The notes beneath the pieces were generated by a model. That model saw only the letters and a program-made list of their open reading frames with translations. It had not been told where the DNA came from and did no database searches. A stretch of DNA of 44,690 nucleotides from Chromera velia. Lineage: Eukaryota > Sar > Chromeraceae. A program made the position numbers and the translations under genes. The stretch's first letter is position 1. The number at the start of each line of letters is the position of its first letter. The stretch lies in NCBI GenBank assembly GCA_018398765.1, contig JAHBMJ010000261.1:7501-52190 (forward strand). Direction: 5' to 3'. Below, piece after piece: positions 11,170-22,394 of the stretch.

Positions 11170-12854
11170 GGCTGCCAAGACGACCGGCTTCGTTCAGGAC
11201 GGCATTGCGTCCCCCCTCACACAAATAGATTCGATTCAAATGAATGAACACGGCCGTATGAAGGTGAACGAATATTCTTCTCTCTATTCCCTCCCTCAAC
11301 CCAGGAAGTATCAAAATCTTCAGCTCAGAGAAGAACACCGGAATGGAAAATAAGGGGACGTGCGATCGTTTCTGTCCAAGAGAAACAATTCACGTGCATT
11401 TTCTCCCTCTACAATACTATACAGACAGAATCAAACCATCAATCATTGTTCGTACCAACCTGCGTGCGCCTTCCCCCAAAGACAAAAGCAGACACAGGCA
11501 CCCCCTTCGGGTCGTTCTGTCTCTCGTCAAAGCATGGCACCTGATTGAGGGGGGCAGTGAACCGGCTGTTCGGGTGGGCTGCGGGCTTCCCCCCCTCCCT
11601 GTCCCACTCCTCCCCTCTCCAGTCAATAATCCTCCCCTCAGGAGGGCTCTTTGTCAGCCCCTCCCACCAAACGTCCCCGTCCTCTGTCAAGGCGACGTTC
11701 GTGAAGATCGTGTTTCTTTCTATTGCCTTACAGGCTGCCAGGTTGGTTTTGGGAGAGGTGCCAGGGGCGACACCGAACATTCCGTTCTCAGGATTGATCG
11801 CTCTCATCTCCCCATCCACCACCGTGATCCACGCTATGTCGTCACCCACAGTGGAGATCTCCCAACCTCCCTCCTCGTACACCTGGGGGGGCTGCAGCAT
11901 CGCAAAGTTGGTCTTCCCGCACTGCGAGGGGAAGGCCGCACAGACGTACGATTTCTCAGAGTCCTCCGGGGCCTTCACACCCAAAATGAGCATGTGCTCT
12001 GCGAGCCATCCCTCGTCTCTTCCAAGTACGGAGGCTATCCGGAGGGCAAAACACTTTTTGCCCAAAAGGGCGTTGCCTCCGTATCCGGACCCGTAAGACA
12101 CAATTTTGCGTTCTTCAGGGAAGTGCACGATGTACTTGGTGTCGGGATTGCAGGGCCAGGAGGTTTTGTCCTTCTCTCCTGGCTCGAGAGGGGCACCGAC
12201 AGAGTGGAGACACGGAATAAAGGAGCCGTCTTTGCCTAGGGCCTTCCAGACGGGTGTCCCCATCCGTGTCATGATCTTCATGTTCACAACCACGTAGGGC
12301 GAGTCTGAAATCTCAATGCCGATCTGCAAGCGGTACACAAACAAACAAACAAATACAAACAATACTCACTTAAACACCAATAGAGCAGATACGAACTCGT
12401 CTACTTCGACTTTTCGTGTTGCCACAATGCTTGCGTCAAAGAAACCCAATCCGATACCATTTTGCGCGCAATACCAGATAGAAGACCGTACAGAAGCAGA
12501 TACGAGACAATACAAGACCGTACAGATCGAAGCAGATACAAGACAACACAAGACCGTACAGAAGCAGATGCGTGACAGCCAGGCAGGCAGCTGCATGCCG
12601 CCTAACTGACTGACTGACTGACCTTGGATATGGGCGATCCGACAGGCCCCATGCTGAAGGGAATGACGTACATGGTCCTGCCCCTCATGCTGCCGTCAAA
12701 CAGGCCGTTCAACTTTCTCTTCATCTCCCGGGGCTCTGCCCAATTGTTCGTCGGACCCGCGCCCTCCTTCGACAGAGAACAGATGAACGTGCGGTCCTCA
12801 ACGCGCGCAACGTCAGAGGGGTCAGACCTGTCACACCACACACACTTACACACA

Positions 12855-12886
<32 letters not shown>

Positions 12887-13771
12887 AGAGCCATTCTGAG
12901 CCAAAAGGTATCTATCTGAGCATCTGATACAAGCAAAGGAAGAAAGAGACGAGAAGGAAAAGAGACAAGATACGCTCACATCCCTCCATGCGGTCGGCCG
13001 AGCGGTTCCGCATCCATCCATACATTCCATGAGGCAGACACCCCGACCAGCTTCCCTCCCCCCACCTTGCAAGGAAAGAGTTCGGCCGTTTCTGCTCATT
13101 CAACCGAATGAAGGCTCCACTCCGCACCATCTCATCGCACAGCTGTTTGTATTCCTCCTCCGAACCATCGCAGAACACGACCCTGTCGGGCCTGCACAAA
13201 CAATCGAACAGAGAGACAAACAAGCAAAGAGGGAAGAGACACATTGAGCGAGTTCGGCTGAGCGCCCAGTCACTGACAGTCGGACACTCAGACGAACCCT
13301 TTTCTTTCTCCGTTTGGCAATGCTACACAAGAAAGGTAGAAAAACAGACAGACAGACAGACAGACAATGTGTTTCTTCTTCTCCCTTCTTTTCTTCACGT
13401 ACTTAACAGACAGAAAGAGCGACAGGCAGGCAGGCAGGCAGACAGACTTGCAGAGGGCGACCGTCTCCCTGATCCATTGCTTCGCCTCTTTGTGGAGGAG
13501 CTCAGAGGGGAACTGCACATTCTCGTTGGCGTTGAGTTTGAACTTGTCCTTCCTCCTCCCCAAGCCTTCTCTCCTCCTGACCCCCACATGATCAACTTCC
13601 TCGGTAGTTGGAAGGTGCTCGGTGTCGAGGGGGTCAAATCGCAACGTTTCTCTTTCTGGCTGCAGTTGATCCAGTCATTCATTCATTGATCGTTGACATG
13701 TACGTGGCATGCTCTGGCATGCATGCGATAAGACTGTGCACACATACGCACGCACGAACGACGCACACATA

Positions 13772-13802
<31 letters not shown>

Positions 13803-14352
13803 GCGCGCGCGCACGCACGTACGCACGCACCGTTTACTGCCACAAATCGCCTGCAGGCGCCCATTTTTACATCGACGCTCAGTGTCAAGAATAAGTAAAG
13901 ATATCTTCAGAAGACCTTGCATTAAAAGGCAAAAGAACAGCCGGAGAGGGACGAGGGAAACAAAACAAATTCCAACACAGCGAAGATGCAAAGAGGCAAG
14001 TGCCCAAAATCAGAAAGAAAAAACACATAGTCGATTGGACGATTTGGAGACTTCCTTGGCAACGGAAAAGGACACGGAGCAAATGAAAAAAGGATTCTCG
14101 TTGGCAACATATAAGAAGAAGCGAAAACGAAACGCAACCCAGAGAAGGAAAAGGATATTCAACAATCCACTGTCTCTCAGGCAGAATGCAGAGAGGAGGA
14201 CGACCGAAACAAAGCAAACACATCACCCAGCATACAATTCACCCCGAGAGAATCTGAACCCGTCTACCCTTCTCCCCTTTCCTACTTACCAAATGCACCC
14301 ACAGCCTCCCACCTACTTACTTGCTCGGCCCTGAGCCCCCCTCTCTGGCCAT
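10440..14352 (-). CDS. PCK: Phosphoenolpyruvate carboxykinase, GTP-dependent type (6 exons)
   Basis: Converts oxaloacetate plus GTP to phosphoenolpyruvate, CO2 and GDP (gluconeogenesis/anaplerosis). Exons on the minus strand: 14352-14321 (tentative), 13651-13448, 13191-13066, 12827-12623, 12323-11460 and 11072-10440; every junction after the first intron keeps phase at GT...AG sites. The model is 687 residues; the family is usually about 600-640, so the N-terminus is long or mis-modelled. Diagnostic motifs: [48 protein letters not shown] (about 270-284), EHMLILG, the P-loop FPSQCGKTN (320-328) with the reactive-loop Cys, DDIAW (350-354), AINPENG, HPNSRF (439-444) and VNWFRKD with WPGFGEN. The P-loop has Gln where animal enzymes have Ala. 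The first exon ([11 protein letters not shown]) and the non-canonical-looking acceptor at 13652 are the weakest part. Divergent from SRP54. Confidence 0.93.
11115..11168. repeat. (CA)n(GA)n compound microsatellite in the last PEPCK intron
   Basis: Lies in intron 11073-11459. Read on the gene's strand it is (TC)n(TG)n, close upstream of the CGCACGCAG acceptor, so it may supply the polypyrimidine tract. A similar compound repeat sits in intron 12828-13065. Confidence 0.85.
12478..12583. repeat. Three-copy tandem repeat in PEPCK intron
   Basis: Inside intron 12324-12622 the word AAGACCGTACAGAAGCAGAT recurs three times (near 12482, 12514 with a TCG insertion, and 12551). Each is followed by ACGAGACAAT-like letters. 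The unit is about 32-36 bases. Confidence 0.7.
12849..12887. repeat. (CA)n(GA)n compound microsatellite in PEPCK intron
   Basis: Lies in intron 12828-13065 just upstream (on the minus strand) of the GTGTGACAG acceptor. Same architecture as the repeat at 11115-11168. Confidence 0.85.
13764..13830. repeat. (AC)n(GC)n microsatellite in first PEPCK intron
   Basis: An alternating purine-pyrimidine run, AC then CG, within the predicted intron 13652-14320. Such tracts can adopt Z-DNA. No coding evidence is present, although frames stay open through it. Confidence 0.85.
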
Positions 14353-15182
14353 CCTGCCGTCGTGGCCTCGATTGGAGTGAAGTGATGAAGCCTGGAAACA
14401 CGGACCCACACATGCAACCATCAGACTGCATGGCACTGACTCTTCTTTGTCGCCAAAGATATTAATCAAGGCACTCACCTGCTCTCTCCCTCAGACAGAA
14501 CGAAGGCAGAGTCCCCAGCAGTCCATACACCAAACAACTCCACACGGAGTACATTTTTGCCTTCTCTCCAAGGGCTTGCTTTTCAGAGCAGAGCAGCGAT
14601 ATATATTTGAACGATTAGCAGTCAGTCTTTCCCAATTTAAATTACAGTGCAGCCGTCTCCGATCTTGGTTCCCGACTGACAAAATCACTCCCTAAACAGA
14701 ATCCTGTCGTCCCCTCTTGCTTTAACTGTGATGGAGTCAGATCGTTCCGTTTAACTTGGTGTCTATGGCGCGTGACTGAAGGAGTGTATGTAAACGTCAA
14801 AAAGTTTGTGAAGTCTGTCCGATCTTTGTGGTCTTTCTCGGTCTCTCAAATTAACTTGCATGCATGGAGTTGAGCTGGGGCCGAGCTGAAGGGCGCATGC
14901 ATGCTCCATGCACCGGACTGCATGAGCGAGTCCGAGCTACATTCCGATACCCTGCATGCATGAAAATTAAGTTGTTCCAGGCCGTCTGACAGCGTCGATC
15001 TGGATGAAAGAGTCTCAGTGTCAGAGAAAAAGCCGATCGCTGTCAAGCAGTTCCACTCACAGACGCAGGAACTTCTTCTTTGACGGACATTTGACGTTGC
15101 TTCTCTACCCGACTGACTGTCTTTTTCGCACGAGCTCTTGAGGTTTCCCGCTTCTGCAGAGCCGGCAGACAGACGCCGCGAG
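14353..15182. promoter_or_regulatory. Divergent promoter region of PEPCK and SRP54 with TGCATGC motifs
   Basis: This is the 830-base gap between the two predicted start codons. It contains the palindrome TGCATGCA at 14857-14864 and 14953-14960, GCATGCATGC at 14895-14904, and several flanking CATGCA half-motifs within about 110 bases. TGCATGC is a well-known AP2-factor-type motif in apicomplexan promoters. The link to this organism is inference, because the same word is common elsewhere in the window. No TATA box or transcription start can be fixed by eye. Confidence 0.45.
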
Positions 15183-17458
15183 ATGTCTGTCTCCGTTTTG
15201 AGACTCAGACTTGTCTGGGTGCTGATGGCGACTTTCCTCAATGCCGCACTCTGCCGTGTATATCGAGACAAAGGTCTGGTCTGGTCTGGTCTTGCTCTCC
15301 TCCCCGTCTCCTTCTGCGCATCTGTTGCTTTGCTCGCCTGACAGAGACAGACAGTCTGAGCCGCCACGCTGTCTCTCTCCCCCCGTGTCCATCCTGTGTG
15401 TGACCCCTCACTCTGGATGCAGGACGTGTCGGGTTTGTGACGCTCCAGCGTCCTTCTCTCGACCAGTCGAGCAGTCCCTTCTCCGTCTCATCTCGGAGGC
15501 AGAGACAGAGACGGTCAGTGAGGAGACGGGATAGAGGGGGGNNNNNNNNNNNNNNNNNNNNNNNNNNNNNNNNNNNNNNNNNNNNNNNNNNNNNNNNNNN
15601 NNNNNNNNNNNNNNNNNNNNNNNNNNNNNNNNNNNNNNNNNNNNNNNNNNNNNNNNNNNNNNNNNNNGGGGGGGGGGGGGGAAGTTCTACGATCCATCTA
15701 CTCTTCCTTCCCGTCTTTCCCTTCCCTTCCTTCTCTTCCGTCCCTCCCCCCCTTCCTCCCTTCCCTTTCTTTTCTTCCCTCCCTTCCTCCTTCCCTCCCT
15801 CCCTTCCTTCCTTCCTTCCTTCCCCTCCTTCCCTCCCTCTCCTTGTATCAAGCAGACTTCTCCTGCTCTGTGCAGGTATGCACTATTCTTATTTTGTCTT
15901 CGCCCTGCCCTTTCTGTGCTGTCGCTGCTGGGAACTTTCCCTCCCCTCGTGATCCTTTCCCGACATGCAACTGTGTTCTTCCTTCCTTCCTTCCTTCCTT
16001 CCTTCCTACGCGTCGCTTTCCCGTGCTCAAACTGAATTGTTGTTGCATGATTTCCTCGTCTGCTGTTTCCTGACTGCGTGCCCGTCCTCGTGACTGGCCC
16101 AAACAAATTGCAGGGGGGTGACTGCTCCCCAAATGATTTTTGACCAAGTAGCCAAAGGTCTGAAGACGGGCATGGAGAAGATCGCAGGCATCGAGAGGCT
16201 AAACTCCGAGAGCATACAACCCGCGTTGGCAGAGATCAAAAAAGTTCTCGTCGATGCGGATTGCAATATCAGAGTTGTCAATGCTCTCGTGAAAACCGTC
16301 GCGTTCAAAGCAGACGGAGTGAGAAAATTGAAAGGCGTTACCGCACAGCAACAAGTCAGTCAGTCGAGGGGAGTCATTCTATTTCTCTCTTTTTTCTCCC
16401 TCCTTCCTTCCTTGCTTCCTGTCTTTTTTTCTTGCATGAAAAATTGTCTTCTGATTGGCGTTCTGAGACCGTGAGAGGTTCAATTCTTATTGTACGGCGT
16501 CACACACCGAAGTGGTGGCGTGGTCGGCTTTTTTCTTCATGGTGGAAGGCGCATTTGAATTTTTGCGTTGAAGTTTTTCCCTTTGGGTCTCATGAACGTC
16601 CAACCTCTCTGGGGGTCTCGTTGAAACAAAAAAGTTTGTGTTTGATTCTTGCCCGGTGTTCCGTTTGTTTCCTTGGAGCTCTCCTCTCCTCTGTCCTGCT
16701 CTCTCTGCCGGTGCACTGTTCTCCGTCTTCTGCAACCTTGCATCATGCAGTTTTTCAAACTAGTAAAGGACGAGATCCAAGAAGTCCTGGGAGGAAGCGA
16801 CGCCTCCCTGGCACGACGGGTGGACGGGAGGCCCACAGTGATCCTCCTGGCGGGTCTCCAGGGAACGGGAAAGACGACGTTCGCGTCCAAGTTGGCTTAC
16901 TACTGTGCGAAGAAGGAGGACCCCGCAAGGAAGAAGGTTCTGCTGGTAGCAGCGGTCAGTGAGGGGGAAGGAAGGGAAGATATATTAATAACATAAAACA
17001 GAGAGAGAGAAACAAGCAGACAGTTGAACGAATGCACATGCATGGCTTCTGCTGAATGTTTGTTTGATCGACAAGAAGAGAGAGATCAGTCCCTTCCCTT
17101 CCCTTCCTTTCTCTCCGAAGTCCGTTCATGGATTTTCGTTTCGTCTCCATCACTCCGTCGCAACTCAATCCCTTTCTCTTCGTTCACCCAACAAACACGC
17201 TCCGCCGCTCGTTTCACCTGTTAGAAAGGTAAAGAGGAAATGAGACGGTTGTCATGACCATGTTCTCTCTGTGTGTGTGCATGAGAAGAGGACAAAGAAA
17301 GAGGGGAGGGGGGATGCATGAGGAGAGAAGAGGGTGGCGGGGAACATGTTGCATTCTTCTCTCCTCCGTCACCTTCTGCAATTTGGTTTCATGCCTGGCC
17401 GTTTCGACCTCCTTATTCTGAACCCCTTCTCTCTCGACACCTGCCTCTGCCTCACCTC

Positions 17459-17494
<36 letters not shown>

Positions 17495-19889
17495 CTCTGT
17501 CGATCAGGATGTCTATCGACCAGCAGCCATCGACCAGTTGGTGACGATGGGAGGGAAAACGAACACAACGGTCGGTCTGGTTTGTTTCCTTTTCTTTTCT
17601 TTTCTTTTCTCTCGCTTTTCTTTCTTGCGTACTTGTTTATTCGAGATGTCCTTTCTCTCTCTCCTTTCTTTTTTTTCCTCTCTCGCTCCAACCAGCCAAC
17701 TGAGGAGGGCTCCTTCCTTCCTTCCTTCCTTCCTTCCTCTCTTTCTTTCTTTCTTTCTTTCTTTCTTTTGTTTCGGCGATCCCTTTTGGTCTTGGGGGGG
17801 TACAAATCAGAATGTTAAGAAAGTACACCAAGATATTCTCATTGAAAGGAAGAAAACATCTTTGTCCATCCCTCCCGAGAGCATGCATACAGGTCTACGC
17901 CCCAGGAGCCGACATCGACCCTGTGCGCATCGCCAGGGAGGCGGTGGAGAAGGCGAAGAACGAGGGGTTTGACACGGTGGTTGTGGACACGGCAGGAAGG
18001 CAGGCGATAGATGAAGATTTGATGGACGAACTGGCTCGAATCAAAAACACAGTCAAGGTCAGCTCGCTGCTTTGATTTTATTCTGCTGTGCATGCGCCCT
18101 CTCATTTTCGGCTCGTCCATCCTGTGAGACATTCATTCATTCATTCATGCATTCATTCATGCTTTTTTTTATTCATTCATTCATGTACTGATTCATTCAG
18201 CCATTCAGTCACTCGGTCAGTCATCTCTTCTTTCCTTCCTTCTTCGTGGTGTGTCTGCTCGAACTGCTCTTGGAATTTTCCCCTGCAGTCTCGTTTCATC
18301 CTTTCTGCAGCAGCATCCAGATTTGGGGTTGCCCGAATGAATGAATACGTGAATGAAGGAAGAAGGGAGAGAACGAAGAAATGGGATGATGAATAGATGG
18401 ATGGATGAATGAATGAGTGAATGAATGAATGAATGAGTGCAGCCTGATGAAACCCTCCTGGTGGTCGATGCGATGACGGGTCAGTCTTTGTGTTGGTCTG
18501 TGTGTTCATCTTTCTCTCTGTCTGTTGGTCTGTATGTTGGTGGGATGGGGATCGGACCCATTTGTCCGTCGTCTGGCTTTGGTTGTGTGCCTCTCCATCT
18601 CCCTCTTCTCTGAAGGTTCCATGCCGTTCTTTCTTCCTTCCTTCCTTTCTTCCTTCCTGGATGTCTAGACTGCGGGAGGGATCAAAAGGCGAGCGGACGA
18701 AACGAAATATTCAATTTGTGCTTCGAAGTCGAGTCAGTGCACCTTGCAAGAGTCAAAGCTTTCTTTTTTCTCTTCCTTCAAGACCCATGCCCATCTCTTC
18801 CTTCCCCTGCTGTTTCCTTCCTCTTCCTATTCCTCCGTGTGTGTGTGTGTCTCTGTTCCTGTGTGTGCAGGCCAAGAGGCTGCCGCGTTGACCCGCCAAT
18901 TCGACGAGAGGATTGGAATCACGGGGGCCGTGTTGACAAAATTGGATGGAGACACAAGGGGGGGGGCAGCGCTTTCGGTCAGTCAGACAGTCAGGCAGTC
19001 AGTTAGTCCAACAAGATAGATAGGCAAGGAGACTGCAGGAAGACGGGTCGCGCAATTCTCTTTCTCTGCCTTGTCTCTTCTCGGTCTGATGGCGTGGGTC
19101 TCTGACGATCGCTAGGAGGGAGGGCGGGACGGAAGAAGAGACCAATCAACGAGTGAGTGTGAACATAGACAAACCGGCATGCTGAAGTCCAGTCCAAATA
19201 GAGCGTACAGTGATCGAATGAACCTTGCAAGGTCCTTTCTGCATCCATCGTGGTTTGACTGCCGCCCGATTGATTTTTTGTTTTGTCATTTCATTCAATT
19301 GGCACTCAGGCAGGAGGCTGTCCTTTCCTCTCCCTTCAGCCACAGAATAGAGAGAGACGCTGAATTTCTTCCTTTCAGTTTTTTGAACGAAGGTGTTTCT
19401 TTCTTTGTACCATTTTTTTTCTGCACTACATGCATTTCCTTTTCTTTTCTTTCCTTCTTTTCTATTGCAGGTGCGGGGGGTGAGCGGGAAGCCCATCAAG
19501 TTTGCGGGTGTGGGAGAGAGGGTTGAGGACATTGAGCTCTTCCGACCTGACCGCATGGCCAGTCGCATTGTGGGTATGGGAGACATGATGACGTTGGTCG
19601 AGAAGGCCCAAGACGCGTTCGACTCCACGAACTTCGATCAAGTGAAAATCTTCAAGAAGGTCGCAGAGGACCGGTATGACTTCAATGACTTCATGGGACA
19701 GGTAGGTAGGTACGTGGGCAGGAGGTGGGAGGGAGAGTAGGATTCGTTCGACCTTTTTTGTTCGTTTCGTTTGGGTTGTTCTTTCTTTCTTTCTTTCCTT
19801 CCTTCCTTCCTTCCTTCCTTTCTTTCTTTCTTTCTTTCCTTCCTTCCTTCCTTTCTTTCTTTCTGTCTGTCTGTCTTTCTTTTTTTTTT

Positions 19890-19925
<36 letters not shown>

Positions 19926-20193
19926 TATTTATTTATTCGCATCATCTAGACGTGAGTGATTTTTTCGAAAGGCACGATGCTGTTGGAGATGTGAATTTCT
20001 GGAGCACAGGTCTGCTGGTTCTTTCAGGGTGTCAGAGAGCGAGTTGTGTCAGCATGCAACTGTTTTTCTTTTCACGCGTCTTCACCTTCTTACCCTTCCT
20101 GCGCCCTCTCCATCAGCCTCTTCATTTGTGTGAATGAATCCATGTCCCCATTTTCATCTGCTCTCTCTCTCTCTCCCTCCCTCTCTTCTCTCT

Positions 20194-20234
<41 letters not shown>

Positions 20235-20784
20235 CTCATCTGTCTTTCCTGCGTCCCTCCTTTGTCCTGTTCGTCTTCTGTCTGCTGCCTTCCTGCCGCA
20301 CCTGCAGATTGAGGCGATCGGAAAGATGGGAGGGGTGGGCAAGATTTTCGAGTTTTTGCCCGGGATGGCCGACAAGATGAACAACGATGTCCTCAGGAAG
20401 GCCGCACAAAACCTCAAAATCTTTCGGAAAATCCACGCCGCCATGACGCCTGAGTCAGTCAGTCAGTGCGTGACTGAGTGAAAGGAAACGACAAGGACGA
20501 ACGAAGGAAAGAAAGAAATGACGTGAGGAAGCAACAACAGAAAGGAGGAGAAAAGAAGTGCCCGAAGGAAACTGTGCAGAAGGAGAAAAAATCGCTGTTT
20601 GCAAAGCGACGTGGTGTTTACGCATTGAGTCCTTTCCTTTCTCTCTTCTCGCCTACTGCCCACCTTTCTTTCTTGAATTACCCCCCCCCCTCTCTCTCTT
20701 TCTCTCTCTCTTTGCGTGTGCGGTGCATGTGCTCGTGCGCTTGTGTGTGCGTTTGTGCGTGCGTGTGTGAGTGAATCTGCGTCC

Positions 20785-20815
<31 letters not shown>

Positions 20816-21655
20816 TGTGTGTGCGTAAGGGGGGGAGAGAGAGAGTCATGTGTTGTTCGCATGGAGACTTGGTCTACTCTTTGACAGATAGCCTGTCTGG
20901 GTGATCAAATTTCTTCGTGATTTATTGCAGGGAGCGAAAGAATCCGAAGGCCTTCATTCGAGGAAAGCAGGCTGATGAGAGGATCACCAGAATTGCAGCA
21001 GAAACGGGTCTGACGATGTACGCGGTGCGGTCGTTCACTACTCAATTTATGCAGGTCAGTCTGTCAGTCTCTTGATCTTTCTGGTATCTCCCTAATGTTT
21101 CTCTCTTGGTTTCTTCCTTCCTTCCTTCCTTCCTTCCTTCGTTCTCTTCCTTCCTTGCTTCGGTCTTTTGTCTTGTGTGTTTGTCTCTCTATTCCCTCCC
21201 TACTGACCCTCCGTCCCTGTCCTGGGGCATCCATGTTGGCTGAATTTGTTCGAGATCCTTTTGAGGAGACTGAATATTGGAGAGCTGCATGGCTATCGTA
21301 GGGGGACTTCTGTCCATCGTCTCCCTCCTTGGTTTGTTGTCCATTTCGTTTTTTTTTTTTTTTTTGAAAATGTGGGCTCACTGCTTCTCTCGATACTTGG
21401 ATGAACACACGGAGCGAAAATTGAATACCCTCTTTTCATGCGAACGTTTGCTTCTTTCTTTCTGTCTGTCTGTCTTTCTTTCTTTCTTTCTTTCTACGCG
21501 AAACGCAGATCAGAAAGGCCATGAAGCAACAGACCCAAAAGACTTTCGGGTCGATGGACTATCTGAAGGGAAAGAGCGTGGAAGATTTGAAGAAAATGAG
21601 TCCAGACGATTTGAAGGCTCTCAACACGGCGGTACGTGAGTGGGTGGGTCAACGG

Positions 21656-21698
<43 letters not shown>

Positions 21699-22105
21699 CG
21701 CTGCTTTCTTTCTGTGAAGCATTCATTCGTTTGTTTCTACACGCCATCTTTGCATTTTCTTTTTGTGCATCTTTTTTCCTTCCTTCCTTCCTTCATTTTT
21801 TCCTTTTTTACTATTTTGCTTTTTGTTTTCTGTCCCTCTGTCTCTTTGCACCCCCCCCCTCTACATTTTTGTTCCCCAGGTGGTGTGCGTGTGAGTGACT
21901 CCGACCAAGATTGTCTGTCCTCCACTCTCCCTCCTGTCCTCTGCAGGCTGAAGCGGGTCAGCAGGCAGCCACGGGGCAGAACATCCCGAGGAAGATGCGG
22001 AGGCAGATGGAGATCAAGGGGGCCAGCGCCAAAGAAGTGCAGCGGCAGGCACAGGAAAGGCAGGCTAACATGATGCGCCAAGGAGGAGGAGGAGGACCAA
22101 AGTGA
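15183..22105 (+). CDS. cpSRP54: Plastid-type signal recognition particle 54 kDa protein (cpSRP54/Ffh), 13 exons
   Basis: GTPase that binds hydrophobic segments of nascent or imported membrane proteins. Exons: 15183-15273, 15423-15513, 16114-16354, 16751-16954, 17508-17570, 17893-18057, 18443-18479, 18871-18977, 19471-19701, 20308-20453, 20931-21054, 21509-21631, 21947-22105; phases agree at every junction, giving 593 residues. Residues 1-24 form a signal peptide ([19 protein letters not shown]). A Ser/Arg-rich, acid-poor stretch with [12 protein letters not shown] follows to about residue 70, fitting a bipartite complex-plastid leader. Then come the N domain, P-loop GLQGTGKT (176-183), DVYRPAA (210-216), DTAGR (262-266), [10 protein letters not shown] (320-329), GVGE (346-349) and an M domain from about 411 with FLPGM. 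The M-domain RNA-binding loop reads RIAAETG instead of the Gly-rich bacterial form. Sequence is closer to bacterial Ffh than to cytosolic SRP54. The intron after exon 2 contains an assembly gap. Confidence 0.95.
15542..15667. other. Assembly gap (126 N) between G homopolymers
   Basis: The gap lies in the second SRP54 intron. The left flank ends in a G6 run and the right flank starts with a G12 run, so the unread sequence is probably G-rich. Exon phase is preserved across it (CG plus G gives Arg), so no coding sequence need be missing. Confidence 0.95.
15700..15842. repeat. (TTCC)n polypyrimidine tract in SRP54 intron
   Basis: TTCC/TCCC tetramers, nearly pure pyrimidine, directly after the gap. 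Further TTCC runs occur at about 15980-16008 in the same intron. Confidence 0.8.
17460..17493. repeat. (GT)n microsatellite just upstream of SRP54 exon 5
   Basis: A GT run ending 14 bases before the TCGATCAG acceptor of exon 5 (17508). GT-rich rather than pyrimidine-only sequence thus precedes this splice site. Confidence 0.85.
19780..19935. repeat. (TTTC/TTCC)n tract in SRP54 intron
   Basis: About 155 bases alternating TTTC and TTCC blocks with a short CTGT interruption, inside intron 19702-20307. Open in two plus frames only through composition. Confidence 0.85.
20159..20230. repeat. (CT)n microsatellite in SRP54 intron
   Basis: CT dinucleotides with a few CCC interruptions, inside intron 19702-20307, about 80 bases upstream of the CCTGCAG acceptor of exon 10. 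Confidence 0.85.
20784..20823. repeat. (CG)n(TG)n microsatellite in SRP54 intron
   Basis: Alternating purine-pyrimidine sequence, CG then TG, inside intron 20454-20930. Confidence 0.85.
21659..21697. repeat. (CT)n microsatellite in last SRP54 intron
   Basis: A pure TC run about 28 bases after the GTACGTGAG donor of exon 12 (exon end 21631). Confidence 0.85.
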
Positions 22106-22394
22106 GGAAGGACCTTAGGGAGAGGGAACCTACCTGATCGAGGGCGTCGCGATGAGATGAGATGCGAGTTTAGATGAGATTGCAAAGAGCAGGGACGAAC
22201 GGACGAACTTATGATTGCGCCTGACGAGCATCTGAGAAATGAAGGGAACGAAAGCACCTAGGAAAGCACCAGGAAGACAGAGAGAGGACTTGCTGCGTGG
22301 AGGAAGCACTGCATGACCATAAACTGATCCGTGGTCACGCTTTCGTAATCAAAGTGAAGTCAAGTAGTTGAATGATAGAGATGGTCCACATCAA

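Noticed and set aside
11343-12239. 298-codon plus-strand open frame
   Set aside because: It lies exactly antisense to the main PEPCK exon, which carries unmistakable catalytic motifs.
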